Source of the DNA: DAISWO01 sp036826295
GTDB taxonomy: Bacteria; Patescibacteriota; Saccharimonadia; Saccharimonadales; JAGQNJ01
Reading direction: 5' to 3'
Length of the DNA stretch: 8,206 bases
Assembly (NCBI GenBank): GCA_036826295.1
Contig: DAISWO010000012.1
Span: 1-8,206 of the forward strand
The position numbers were made by a program, and so were the translations under genes. Shown here in pieces: positions 1 through 5,451 of this stretch (position 1 is the stretch's first letter; every line of letters begins with the position of its first letter). The notes beneath the pieces are model-generated. The model ran no database searches, was not told where the DNA came from, and worked only from the letters and a program-made list of their open reading frames with translations.

Positions 1-54
1 ACCACCAACTATTCCCCCTACGCCACTAACCAACAATATTACTTTTTTATCCAT
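1..54 (-). CDS. N-terminus of an unidentified protein (partial, runs off left edge)
   Basis: The minus strand has an ATG at 54-52 and an open frame of 18 codons to the window edge. The visible residues begin MDKKVILLVSGVGGIVGG: a short basic start followed by a hydrophobic, glycine-rich stretch. This could be a signal anchor or first membrane helix, or a glycine-rich nucleotide-binding loop. A GAGG Shine-Dalgarno-like sequence lies 7 bases upstream of the ATG, and a plausible -35/-10 pair lies just beyond it. Nothing more can be said about function from 18 residues. Confidence 0.55.
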   Translation of the reverse strand, partial: MDKKVILLVSGVGGIVGG

Positions 55-65
55 AACTAAACCTC

Positions 66-93
66 AGTATACACCCAATAAAACCCTTCTCAA
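66..93 (-). promoter_or_regulatory. Candidate sigma70-type promoter for the left-edge gene
   Basis: On the minus strand a TTGAGA (88-93) is separated by 16 bases from TATACT (66-71). The -10 ends 11 bases before the ATG at 54, so transcription would start only a few bases ahead of the coding region. The SD-like GAGG would then lie at or before the transcript start, so either the SD or this promoter is coincidental. Confidence 0.4.
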
Positions 94-308
94 GTTAGTG
101 AGGTTGCAAGAGCTAAGATACCCAGTCCAAAGGTGTTTAGCCCTTCTTAACGACGCATTACTGTTAGCAATTTTATACCCAAGAAAAGTCCACTACAAAG
201 GAAATGAAAAAACCTCTTTTACTTACAGAGTTAAGAAAATGATAGCATCGACTGGGCTCAACATGTGGCCTTATACTTATAAAATAAGCTTGATCAATTC
301 GGTGCTAT

Positions 309-815
309 TTATAAACTAGTTTTTAGTATATTCCAGCTTTCCCAGTATGGTGCACTTTTAACGTACTTACTTGGGTTAAGCTTTATATCTACCCCTAAAG
401 CATCTGGATCAAACCAAGCGGCTGCTTCGACCTCAGAATCCTGGAGAACAATATCTTTTTCTAGGTCTAAGTCAGCATTCAAAAAGTATGGCATTATGAA
501 ATAATTACAGTGTATATTTGGAGAAATCTTTGGTAGTTCATGGAATGAAAAGCCCATCAGACCTAGCTCTTCTTCCGCCTCTTTGTATATATTAGATCGA
601 TACGTCTCTGTGGCCTCATTAGTACCGGCTACTGCCGGACTCCAACAGCCAGGATCAACTTTTTTATCAGATTTGCGTTGAGTTAAAAGTATTTCTCCTT
701 TCAAGTTTTCAATCCACAAAACCGAAACCCGATAAATATCATTTTTCGTTATTTCGTCTCGTTCTTTCAAACCAATAACTTGATCGTGCTCATCAACAAT
801 AATTACTTTTGACAT
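309..815 (-). CDS. Nudix hydrolase, IPP-isomerase/YfcD-like subgroup
   Basis: This 168-aa protein has a Nudix box at residues 64-86. It fits the GX5EX7REUXEEXGU pattern except that the Arg is Lys (K78-E79), with the metal-binding glutamates E82 and E83 in place. Residues 42-63 (ILLTQRKSDKKVDPGCW, then the AVAG strand) match the segment that precedes the box in the IDI/YfcD-type group. The family uses Mg2+ to cleave nucleoside-diphosphate-linked compounds or, in true IDI, to isomerise isopentenyl diphosphate. Length fits a single-domain cytosolic enzyme. C57 aligns roughly where IDI has part of its active site, but I cannot confirm isomerase residues, so hydrolase is the safer call. The ATG at 815 is chosen because an extended -10 box ends 6 bases upstream, implying a leaderless mRNA; no SD is present. 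Substrate unknown. Confidence 0.9.
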   Translation of the reverse strand: MSKVIIVDEHDQVIGLKERDEITKNDIYRVSVLWIENLKGEILLTQRKSDKKVDPGCWSPAVAGTNEATETYRSNIYKEAEEELGLMGFSFHELPKISPNIHCNYFIMPYFLNADLDLEKDIVLQDSEVEAAAWFDPDALGVDIKLNPSKYVKSAPYWESWNILKTSL

Positions 816-821
816 ATAATT

Positions 822-830
822 ATTATAACA
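822..830 (-). promoter_or_regulatory. Extended -10 promoter giving a leaderless Nudix mRNA
   Basis: The minus strand reads TGTTATAAT (830-822), a perfect extended -10 (TGnTATAAT). With a start about 7 bases downstream of the box, transcription begins at or next to the A of the ATG at 815. No good -35 is visible at the expected place (about 845-850), which is normal for extended -10 promoters. Confidence 0.6.
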
Positions 831-831
831 A

Positions 832-855
832 GGTGACCCTTATAAATGGGCCACC
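832..855 (-). repeat. Inverted repeat upstream of the Nudix -10, candidate operator or hairpin
   Basis: Plus-strand GGTGACCC (832-839) and GGGCCACC (848-855) are inverted copies with one mismatch, separated by 8 bases. On the minus strand the mismatch becomes a G-U pair, so an RNA made there would form an 8-bp stem. No T run follows, so it is a poor terminator. It covers the -35 region of the Nudix promoter, which fits a repressor operator; it also lies just past the tRNA terminator. Confidence 0.4.
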
Positions 856-880
856 TCGAGCAGGTTGGTTGATTTCCACG

Positions 881-903
881 AAAAAATCCCACTGTTGTGG
901 GAT
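881..903 (-). terminator. Intrinsic terminator of the tRNA transcript
   Basis: Read on the minus strand, ATCCCAC, an AACA loop and GTGGGAT form a perfect 7-bp stem, followed immediately by a run of T (complement of A881-A886). It begins 7 bases after the CCA end of the tRNA, so it ends that transcription unit. Confidence 0.9.
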
Positions 904-910
904 CCTATCG

Positions 911-987
911 TGGTAGCAGCGACTGGAATTGAACCAGTGACCTCAGGCTTATGAGTCCTGCGCTCTAACCAACTGAGCTACGCTGCC
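911..987 (-). tRNA. tRNA with anticodon CAU, probably elongator tRNA-Met
   Basis: The 77-base minus-strand sequence folds as a complete cloverleaf: acceptor GGCAGCG/CGCTGCT, D stem GCTC/GAGC, anticodon loop CTCATAA, variable loop AGGTC, T stem ACTGG/CCAGT with loop TTCAATT, discriminator A and an encoded CCA. The anticodon is CAU. The lack of three G-C pairs at the base of the anticodon stem argues against the initiator. Close resemblance to bacterial elongator Met tRNAs favours Met, but an Ile2 tRNA with lysidine-modified C34 cannot be excluded. The first acceptor pair is G-U, and position 31/39 is an A-G mismatch below the anticodon loop. It appears to be transcribed with the upstream 29-codon ORF and leader, and it ends at the terminator at 881-903. 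Confidence 0.95.
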
Positions 988-1291
988 GCGTCAGAATCGA
1001 CGTTCAGTTTGCGCGACAACAAATCAAGTATGTTGTTGCTTCAACTTCTGGTCGCTTCTTCCTTTCAGTTTAAGAAAGCCGCTTACGCTTTGTTTCTTAA
1101 ACTGGTTTGGAACAACGACTAGTAAGCTTAATGGGTGTACTGACAATATTTATAAACTTTTAGAAGCTCTTTTACCTAAAAGATCGCAAATTAATTGCTT
1201 AAAATGCGATCTTTATAGTAACAGATTTTCATCTGTTGCGCTAGTCGAACTAGCACATCCTATAGTTTCTACTAATCATTCAACCTTTAGG
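988..1291 (-). ncRNA. Hairpin-rich leader or candidate structured RNA upstream of the tRNA
   Basis: There is no convincing ORF here, but perfect or near-perfect inverted repeats are packed together: 1066-1077 with 1093-1104 (12 bp); 1179-1188 with 1205-1214 (10 bp, then an inner TTAA/TTAA stem at 1191-1202); 1220-1226 with 1231-1237 (7 bp, 4-base loop); 1238-1245 with 1249-1256 (8 bp); 1016-1021 with 1031-1036 (6 bp); and 1157-1163 with 1176-1182 (7 bp, competing with the 1179-1214 hairpin). On the minus strand two loops are GNRA-type (GAAA and GCAA) and the 1238-1256 stem gains a G-U pair, which favours minus-strand RNA. The promoter, SD-led ORF, tRNA and terminator agree with that direction. 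A G-U pair in the 1013-1039 stem instead favours the plus strand. I looked for the signatures of RNase P RNA, tmRNA, SRP RNA, 6S and group I introns and did not recognise any. It may be a processed tRNA leader or an independent small RNA. Confidence 0.4.
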
Positions 1292-1381
1292 TTAAAACTT
1301 ATTAGCAGACCTATATATTTTTACTGTAGGCGTATTGCACGTGGCAATATATGTAACAGTAATTTTTTTGGGCTCGGCCAT
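1292..1381 (-). CDS. 29-aa small ORF of unknown function at the head of the tRNA transcript
   Basis: ATG at 1381 to TAA at 1292. AGGAG stands 9 bases before the ATG and a near-consensus promoter lies upstream, so translation is likely although the product is tiny. The peptide begins MAEPKKITVTYIATC and ends IYRSANKF: a basic start followed by an alternating, strand-like pattern. By eye it weakly recalls the N-terminal half of ribosomal protein L33 (basic start, a VTL strand, then Cys and Tyr), but the CxxC pairs are absent and it is about half the usual length. It could be a small protein, a leader peptide or an L33 remnant. A long imperfect hairpin (1321-1362) lies inside the coding sequence. 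Its mRNA start also carries a GTTGTT/AACAAC hairpin (1412-1427) just before the SD. Confidence 0.5.
   Translation of the reverse strand: MAEPKKITVTYIATCNTPTVKIYRSANKF
1321..1369 (+). terminator. Terminator-like hairpin followed by T7 on the plus strand, inside the small ORF
   Basis: Plus-strand TTACTGT (1321-1327) pairs with ACAGTAA (1356-1362), and TATTGC (1333-1338) pairs with GCAATA (1344-1349). Seven T residues follow at 1363-1369. That is the layout of an intrinsic terminator for rightward transcription. No plus-strand gene or promoter is seen before it, so it may equally be a chance effect of the A run near the start of the minus-strand ORF. Confidence 0.3.
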
Positions 1382-1390
1382 GTGACTTCG

Positions 1391-1395
1391 CTCCT
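1391..1395 (-). promoter_or_regulatory. Strong Shine-Dalgarno of the 1292-1381 ORF
   Basis: The minus strand reads AAAAGGAG, 9 bases before the ATG at 1381. It is one of the best ribosome binding sites in the window and the main reason to take this short ORF seriously. Confidence 0.65.
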
Positions 1396-1433
1396 TTTGT
1401 TAATTGTTTTTGTTGTTTGTTAACAACTCTTAA

Positions 1434-1462
1434 ATATTAGCATAAGCTTTATTATTTGTCAA
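1434..1462 (-). promoter_or_regulatory. Near-consensus sigma70 promoter for the small ORF-leader-tRNA unit
   Basis: On the minus strand a perfect TTGACA (1457-1462) is followed after 17 bases by TAATAT (1434-1439). Transcription should start near 1427, giving a transcript of about 550 bases to the terminator at 881-903. No second clear promoter is visible between here and the tRNA. Confidence 0.8.
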
Positions 1463-1490
1463 GTATATTGTTCTGAACTAACTTCGCTTC

Positions 1491-1585
1491 TGTCATTCTC
1501 GCCTATCTGTCTTGTCAGTCAACCAGGCGAGACTTGACTGATAATTTAGTAATTGACTGGATCCCCGATCGAGTCGGGGATGACA
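1491..1585. repeat. REP/MITE-like palindromic element in the ATPase-tRNA intergenic region
   Basis: The element is bounded by TGTCAT (1491-1496) and ATGACA (1580-1585). Inside are nested inverted repeats: TCTCGCCT/AGGCGAGA (1497-1504, 1525-1532), TCAGTCAA/TTGACTGA (1515-1522, 1534-1541), another TTGACTGG (1553-1560), and a perfect 8-bp hairpin ATCCCCGA/TCGGGGAT with a 5-base loop (1561-1581). The GGATCCCCGA...TCGGGGATGACA half resembles the short palindromic repeats scattered between genes in many bacterial genomes. The GC hairpin lies 55 bases past the ATPase stop and may also act as its transcript end, though it lacks a T run. Confidence 0.6.
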
Positions 1586-1635
1586 ACATGGGGTATTGGT
1601 AAAGTATCGGTGAGCATACTACTTACACTAGTCAG

Positions 1636-4320
1636 TTAGTTTTCTTTACCGAATCTTTTAAATGGTTTATTGAGCAATTTCATGCAGGCATAGAGTGTTA
1701 TAGAAAGCCCTGCAATATAGAACCACTGGTTTAAGGCTAGTGGGTTAACTTCAAATAGTTTGGCAAGAGCGGGGATGTGCAGAACGGCTATCTGTAGAGC
1801 GATTGAAATAAATATAGAGATGGTTAATAAAGGGTTTGAGAGCCACTTAATCTCGTAATCGGTTCTGATATCAACCAGTCGGACCATTTCAAAAATTACC
1901 ATTCCAGTAAAGACCACGGCAGCTGATGTGTATGGACTAGCGTTGTTATACAGAAGTAGCAGAGCGCCTGTCATCAAGATGCCGAAAACAAATATCTCTA
2001 CCCAGGTTCTGAAGTTAATAATTGCCCGCTGATACTTTGCTGGCAGATTCTTCATTATATTTTTTGCGGCCGGATCGGACCCTAGTGCAATAGCCGGAAG
2101 GCCATCAGTAACTATGTTTATGAACAGAATTTGAGATGGTGAAAGCAGTAGTTTTTTAAAGAATATTATTCCGGCCAGAATCGTAAGAACCTCGGCAATA
2201 TTTGCAGAAAGTAGAAAGTTTACAAACTTTCTGATGTTATCGTATATGCCCCGACCTTCTTCGATTGCAGCAATGATAGTTAAGAACTGATCATCCAAAA
2301 GAATCAAATCTGCCGCCTGTTTAGTTACGTCGGTGCCTGTGATACCCATAGCAATGCCTATATTGGCGGCTTTAATAGCTGGAGCATCATTGACACCATC
2401 TCCAGTCATAGCCACCTGGTGACCTAATTTTTTTAAAGCCTGGACTATTCTTATTTTATGCTCTGGATTAACTCTGGCATAAATACTGGTTTGTTCAACA
2501 TGCGCTTCGAACTCCTCTTGAGAGAGTTCATCTAGCTCTACGCCAGAAATTGCATCGCCTTCAATGCCAAGCTGAGCGGCTATCGCCTTAGCGGTTTCAA
2601 TATGATCACCTGTAATCATAATTACCCTCATACCGGCATCGTGCTGCACTCTCTTAATTACCTCGGCTACTTCAGCACGTGGAGGATCAATCATAGCCTG
2701 AAGTCCAACAAAAACTAAATCATTTTCTACAGCCTTGTTAGTAGCTGGAATAGTTTTAATATTTTTTGTAGCAAACGCTAAAACTCGAAGTGCTGATTTA
2801 CCGTAATCTGCATTTTGAGCTAAAACCGCTTTTCTTCTTGTGTCGTTTAACGGTATTATTTTGCCGTCAATTAAAATACTCGAGCAGCGAGCCAGAACCT
2901 GATCAGGCGCACCTTTTACAGCAACAAGTTTTTCATTACCGTCCTGATGGATAGTCGACATCATTTTGCGCTCAGAATTGAACGGGAACTCTTTGAGCCG
3001 AGGCATCTGAGTTTGTAGATCGTTATAATCTAATGAAATTTTATGAGCACTAACCAATAAGCAGCCTTCGGTTGGGTCACCAATTATAACACCCTCTTTT
3101 AGATTTGAATTATTGGCCAAAACCCCAAGTGTCATCAATAAATTTATGCTATCGGTTGAAGGTATCTTCTTGCCTTCACTACTAAGCAGTTCGCCTTCAA
3201 TTGAATAGCCTTCACCGGTAATATTATATTTTTTTGCATCTACCCAAAGATTAGTAACTGTCATTTCACCCTTTGTTAATGTGCCGGTTTTATCAGAACA
3301 AATTATATCGGTGCTACCTAGTGCCTCAACGGCCGAAAGCTTACGAACTAGTGCATTCTTTTTAGCCATACGTCGCGCACCCAGAGCTAAAGATATTCTA
3401 ACTACAAAGGCTAATCCTTCAGGAATAGCCGCAACCGCCAGCGCCACAGCGGCAGTAAACGCAAACACTAGCTTTGAGGCCGTACCGCCAGTTAGTTCTT
3501 TATCAAATACCAAAACTACAAAAAATACGACCACGCAAAGTAACGAAACCACGATACCTAGTTTTTTGCCTAAATCATTTAACTTCCGCTGCATCGGAGT
3601 AAGTTCCGCTTCAATTCCTTCAACCATGGTGGCGATTTTTCCAATTTGGGTATCACTACCGATTGCAATCACCACACCTTCGCCGGTGCCACTGGCAACA
3701 TATGTACCGCTGAAAATCATATTCTTCTGATCACCAAGTGCCGAATTATGTGGAATTATTTCAGTACTCTTGTCGGAAACTGTTGATTCACCAGTTAGGC
3801 TAGATTCGTTAATACTAAGTTGCTCCCCCTTTATAAGCCTGATGTCCGCGGGTATCTTCTGGCCTTCTTCTATTAAAATTATATCGCCCACTACTAGCTC
3901 TGATGAATCAATTTCAATAATCTTTCCAGATCTTCTTACCTTAGCCGTAAAAGAAAGTAAATTTCTAAGCGATGCTAATGTTTTTTCAGCACGATATTCA
4001 TTTAAAAAGCCGACAATAGCTATTGCCACTACAATTATGTAAATTAAAAATGCCTCGGTACTGGCTCGTTTTTCTTGTATCAAGCTAAGAACCATGGAAA
4101 CCGTGGCCGCCGCTATTAGTACCCCGATAAGTACGTCTTTAAACTGATTTTTAAATATAGTAAACGGCGAAATCCTGGCGCCTTCAGGCAGAATATTTGG
4201 ACCGTCCTGCTTTAGCCTAGATTTTGCTTCTTGTTTGCTAAGCCCAAAAATGTCGCTTTTTAAGCTTTTAATAACCTGGTCGGAAGTAAGCTTATACCAC
4301 TGTTTTTTATTGCTGTTCAC
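1636..4320 (-). CDS. P2A-type (calcium/cation) P-type ATPase
   Basis: This 894-aa ATP-driven cation pump of the cytoplasmic membrane is full length for the SERCA/PacL group. Visible in order are an N-terminal cation-ATPase domain (about 5-80), the actuator loop TGES (176-179), the M4 IPEGL motif (299-303), the phosphorylated Asp in DKTGT (D343), KGAPD (469-473) in the nucleotide domain, DPPR (545-548), TGDHIETA (570-577), the GDGVNDAP hinge (640-647) and a C-terminal helix bundle. Residues matching the two SERCA calcium sites are all present: E301 in M4, N707 and E710 in M5, N735, T738 and D739 in M6, and E811 in M8. The usual PEGLP is PEGLA here. Ca2+ export is the likeliest role; Mn2+ or Na+ is possible. 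The start is a GTG at 4320 with no SD; the N-terminus KKQWYKLTSDQV fits the family, and no better start is near. It is divergent from the plus-strand operon across a 51-base gap. Confidence 0.95.
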   Translation of the reverse strand: MNSNKKQWYKLTSDQVIKSLKSDIFGLSKQEAKSRLKQDGPNILPEGARISPFTIFKNQFKDVLIGVLIAAATVSMVLSLIQEKRASTEAFLIYIIVVAIAIVGFLNEYRAEKTLASLRNLLSFTAKVRRSGKIIEIDSSELVVGDIILIEEGQKIPADIRLIKGEQLSINESSLTGESTVSDKSTEIIPHNSALGDQKNMIFSGTYVASGTGEGVVIAIGSDTQIGKIATMVEGIEAELTPMQRKLNDLGKKLGIVVSLLCVVVFFVVLVFDKELTGGTASKLVFAFTAAVALAVAAIPEGLAFVVRISLALGARRMAKKNALVRKLSAVEALGSTDIICSDKTGTLTKGEMTVTNLWVDAKKYNITGEGYSIEGELLSSEGKKIPSTDSINLLMTLGVLANNSNLKEGVIIGDPTEGCLLVSAHKISLDYNDLQTQMPRLKEFPFNSERKMMSTIHQDGNEKLVAVKGAPDQVLARCSSILIDGKIIPLNDTRRKAVLAQNADYGKSALRVLAFATKNIKTIPATNKAVENDLVFVGLQAMIDPPRAEVAEVIKRVQHDAGMRVIMITGDHIETAKAIAAQLGIEGDAISGVELDELSQEEFEAHVEQTSIYARVNPEHKIRIVQALKKLGHQVAMTGDGVNDAPAIKAANIGIAMGITGTDVTKQAADLILLDDQFLTIIAAIEEGRGIYDNIRKFVNFLLSANIAEVLTILAGIIFFKKLLLSPSQILFINIVTDGLPAIALGSDPAAKNIMKNLPAKYQRAIINFRTWVEIFVFGILMTGALLLLYNNASPYTSAAVVFTGMVIFEMVRLVDIRTDYEIKWLSNPLLTISIFISIALQIAVLHIPALAKLFEVNPLALNQWFYIAGLSITLYACMKLLNKPFKRFGKEN

Positions 4321-4330
4321 TATAGTACTT

Positions 4331-4336
4331 ATGTTA
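4331..4336 (-). promoter_or_regulatory. Possible -10 box for the ATPase gene
   Basis: The minus strand has TAACAT preceded by TG, 10 bases before the GTG at 4320. The -35 at the matching distance (TTAGTT, 4354-4359) is weak. If used, the mRNA would have only a few bases of leader, in line with the absence of an SD. It overlaps the -35 of the rightward promoter. Confidence 0.3.
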
Positions 4337-4362
4337 CACTAAATATGACTAAAAACTAATAT
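4334..4362 (+). promoter_or_regulatory. Candidate promoter of the membrane protein/ATP-cone/flavoprotein operon
   Basis: TTACAC (4334-4339), 17 bases, then TAATAT (4357-4362). The expected transcript start near 4369 is about 3 bases before the ATG at 4372, so the first ORF would be nearly leaderless. The -35 is only partly consensus. Confidence 0.45.
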
Positions 4363-4371
4363 TGTACATCT

Positions 4372-4461
4372 ATGAAGACTAACTTATATAAACTTTTGGG
4401 AATAATTTCGCCCCACTCAGCAAAAAAGGATTTTTCTGCCGAGGCGGAGGTTAAGTTTTAA
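4372..4461 (+). CDS. 29-aa leader ORF overlapping the membrane protein start
   Basis: ATG at 4372 opens a 29-codon frame (starts MKTNLYKLLGIISPHSAKK) that ends with TAA at 4459-4461. The last A of that stop is the first base of the next gene's ATG (TAATG). The frame has no SD but begins about 3 bases after a predicted transcript start, as expected for a leaderless ORF. The overlap suggests translational coupling: ribosomes finishing here would re-initiate on the membrane protein gene, whose own GGAGG lies inside this ORF. It may be a regulatory leader peptide or a small protein; I do not recognise the sequence. Confidence 0.45.
   Translation: MKTNLYKLLGIISPHSAKKDFSAEAEVKF
4446..4450 (+). promoter_or_regulatory. 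Shine-Dalgarno of the membrane protein gene
   Basis: GGAGG stands 10 bases before the ATG at 4461, within the coding sequence of the 29-aa leader ORF. It fixes the downstream start and allows re-initiation at the TAATG overlap. Confidence 0.6.
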
Positions 4462-5159
4462 TGAACTCGGTAAATCTTACGCTTCTATTACTGACTTCTT
4501 TAGTTAGCGCACTCAACCCCTATTCGCTTGGCCTTTTCATTCTAGTTTTAACCTATCTACTAGGTAGTAAAAAAACACAATTTAGATATTCCCTAATTTT
4601 GATTTTTATAGTTGCCTACTTTAGCATCAACCTTGCCGTAAGTTGCTTTTGTGTCTATCTTGCAAACAATCTAGCTGTGGGCTCATACAACCTTCTTTCC
4701 TGGATCGTTGCAGTTTTTGCCACCGGATTTGGACTAGTTCAGTTAAAACAATATTTCTGGAGCAACCCCAAAGTTGGCATTATTTTTACTAGTAATTTCA
4801 ACAAAAAAGCCAAAGCAATATTTAACCAGAAGAATAGATTGCTTGGGCTAATTTGGGCTGGGGCTATATCAGCAATAATTGCTCTACCATTTACAATAGT
4901 CGGTTTTACAACCATGGTGATTGCATTTAATCTTGAGTCTGAGCTATCATTACGTCAACTAACTCTAATATATAACCTGATTTATATTATTCCACTACTT
5001 GTTATTACGATGCACGTGGCCAATAAAACTAAAATAAGTACTGTAAAAAACTGGTTTGTATCTAATAAACAAATCATGCGCCTAAGCTACTCAGTATTGT
5101 GCATATCTTTGGCTTGGATATTAATTTTAAGCATAAAGGGTACAATAGACTTAGGGTAA
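4461..5159 (+). CDS. Six-helix membrane protein, CcdA/DsbD-beta-like but without the redox cysteines
   Basis: This 232-aa integral membrane protein has hydrophobic segments at roughly 5-34, 43-67, 76-95, 126-155, 165-186 and 206-225. The six-helix layout and two proline motifs recall the CcdA/DsbD-beta (LysE-like) fold: ALNPY (17-21) in helix 1 and ALPF (141-144) in helix 4. In CcdA and DsbD the residues after these prolines are the redox-active cysteines; here they are Tyr21 and Phe144. Its cysteines (62, 64 and 214) lie elsewhere in the helices. If the homology is right, it cannot do classical thiol-electron transfer and may be a transporter. It is the first full-size gene of an operon with an ATP-cone protein 5 bases downstream and a flavoprotein after that. 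The start is set by GGAGG and the TAATG coupling. The family assignment is by pattern only, so moderate. Confidence 0.85.
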   Translation: MNSVNLTLLLLTSLVSALNPYSLGLFILVLTYLLGSKKTQFRYSLILIFIVAYFSINLAVSCFCVYLANNLAVGSYNLLSWIVAVFATGFGLVQLKQYFWSNPKVGIIFTSNFNKKAKAIFNQKNRLLGLIWAGAISAIIALPFTIVGFTTMVIAFNLESELSLRQLTLIYNLIYIIPLLVITMHVANKTKISTVKNWFVSNKQIMRLSYSVLCISLAWILILSIKGTIDLG

Positions 5160-5164
5160 ACTAA

Positions 5165-5437
5165 ATGAATAAAAGAATCATAAAAAAAGCCAAGCACACC
5201 GAACACTACCAACGTGAAAAGCTGCACTCTAGCATTAAGGCTAGCTGCCTTAGCAGCATGGATTTAATAGGTGCATCTGAACTCAGCGCAGAGATGGTTT
5301 GTAATCACGTTGAAAAATGGCTAGACCATAAAGAAGAGGTTACATCGGCAGACATAAGAAGAGTAGCTGGCGCCGGTCTATTCAAGTACAACCCTTCGGC
5401 GGCCTATGTTTATGTAAATATTGATGAAGTAGTTTAA
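5165..5437 (+). CDS. Stand-alone ATP-cone domain protein
   Basis: This 90-aa protein is almost entirely one ATP-cone (about residues 3-85). It has the opening strand RIIKKAKHTEHY, the REKLHSSIKAS helix start, the VCNHVEKWL helix, the EEVTSADIRRV turn and the closing AAYVYVNID segment, as in class I ribonucleotide reductase and NrdR. In those proteins the domain binds ATP or dATP and switches enzyme or repressor activity. No reductase or zinc-ribbon domain is attached, so it is neither NrdA nor NrdR. The start is ATG at 5165 with AGGG 8 bases upstream, only 5 bases after the membrane protein stop; the flavoprotein gene begins 14 bases after it. The likeliest role is an adenine-nucleotide sensor acting on a partner, perhaps the flavoprotein; that is inference. 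Confidence 0.9.
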   Translation: MNKRIIKKAKHTEHYQREKLHSSIKASCLSSMDLIGASELSAEMVCNHVEKWLDHKEEVTSADIRRVAGAGLFKYNPSAAYVYVNIDEVV

Positions 5438-5451
5438 GCAGAAAGGCCGAT

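Noticed and set aside
98..319. Plus-strand 73-codon frame near the left edge
   Set aside because: It starts at a GTG with no SD, lies in an intergenic region, overlaps the 3' end of the Nudix gene on the other strand, and has no recognisable composition or motif.
988..1291. tmRNA, based on a GATGAAAATCTG (DENL-like) frame followed by a tRNA
   Set aside because: The would-be tag is part of a perfect hairpin, the 3' tRNA is a complete cloverleaf with its own CAU anticodon, and no 5' half of a tmRNA tRNA-like domain is present.
1491..1585. CRISPR array or attachment site
   Set aside because: The repeats are inverted and unequal, not direct repeats with spacers, and no cas or integrase gene is in the window.
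3281..4042. Plus-strand frames of 149 and 90 codons opposite the ATPase
   Set aside because: They are Ser/Ala/Thr-rich reverse-strand readings of highly conserved ATPase motifs and have no SD or promoter.
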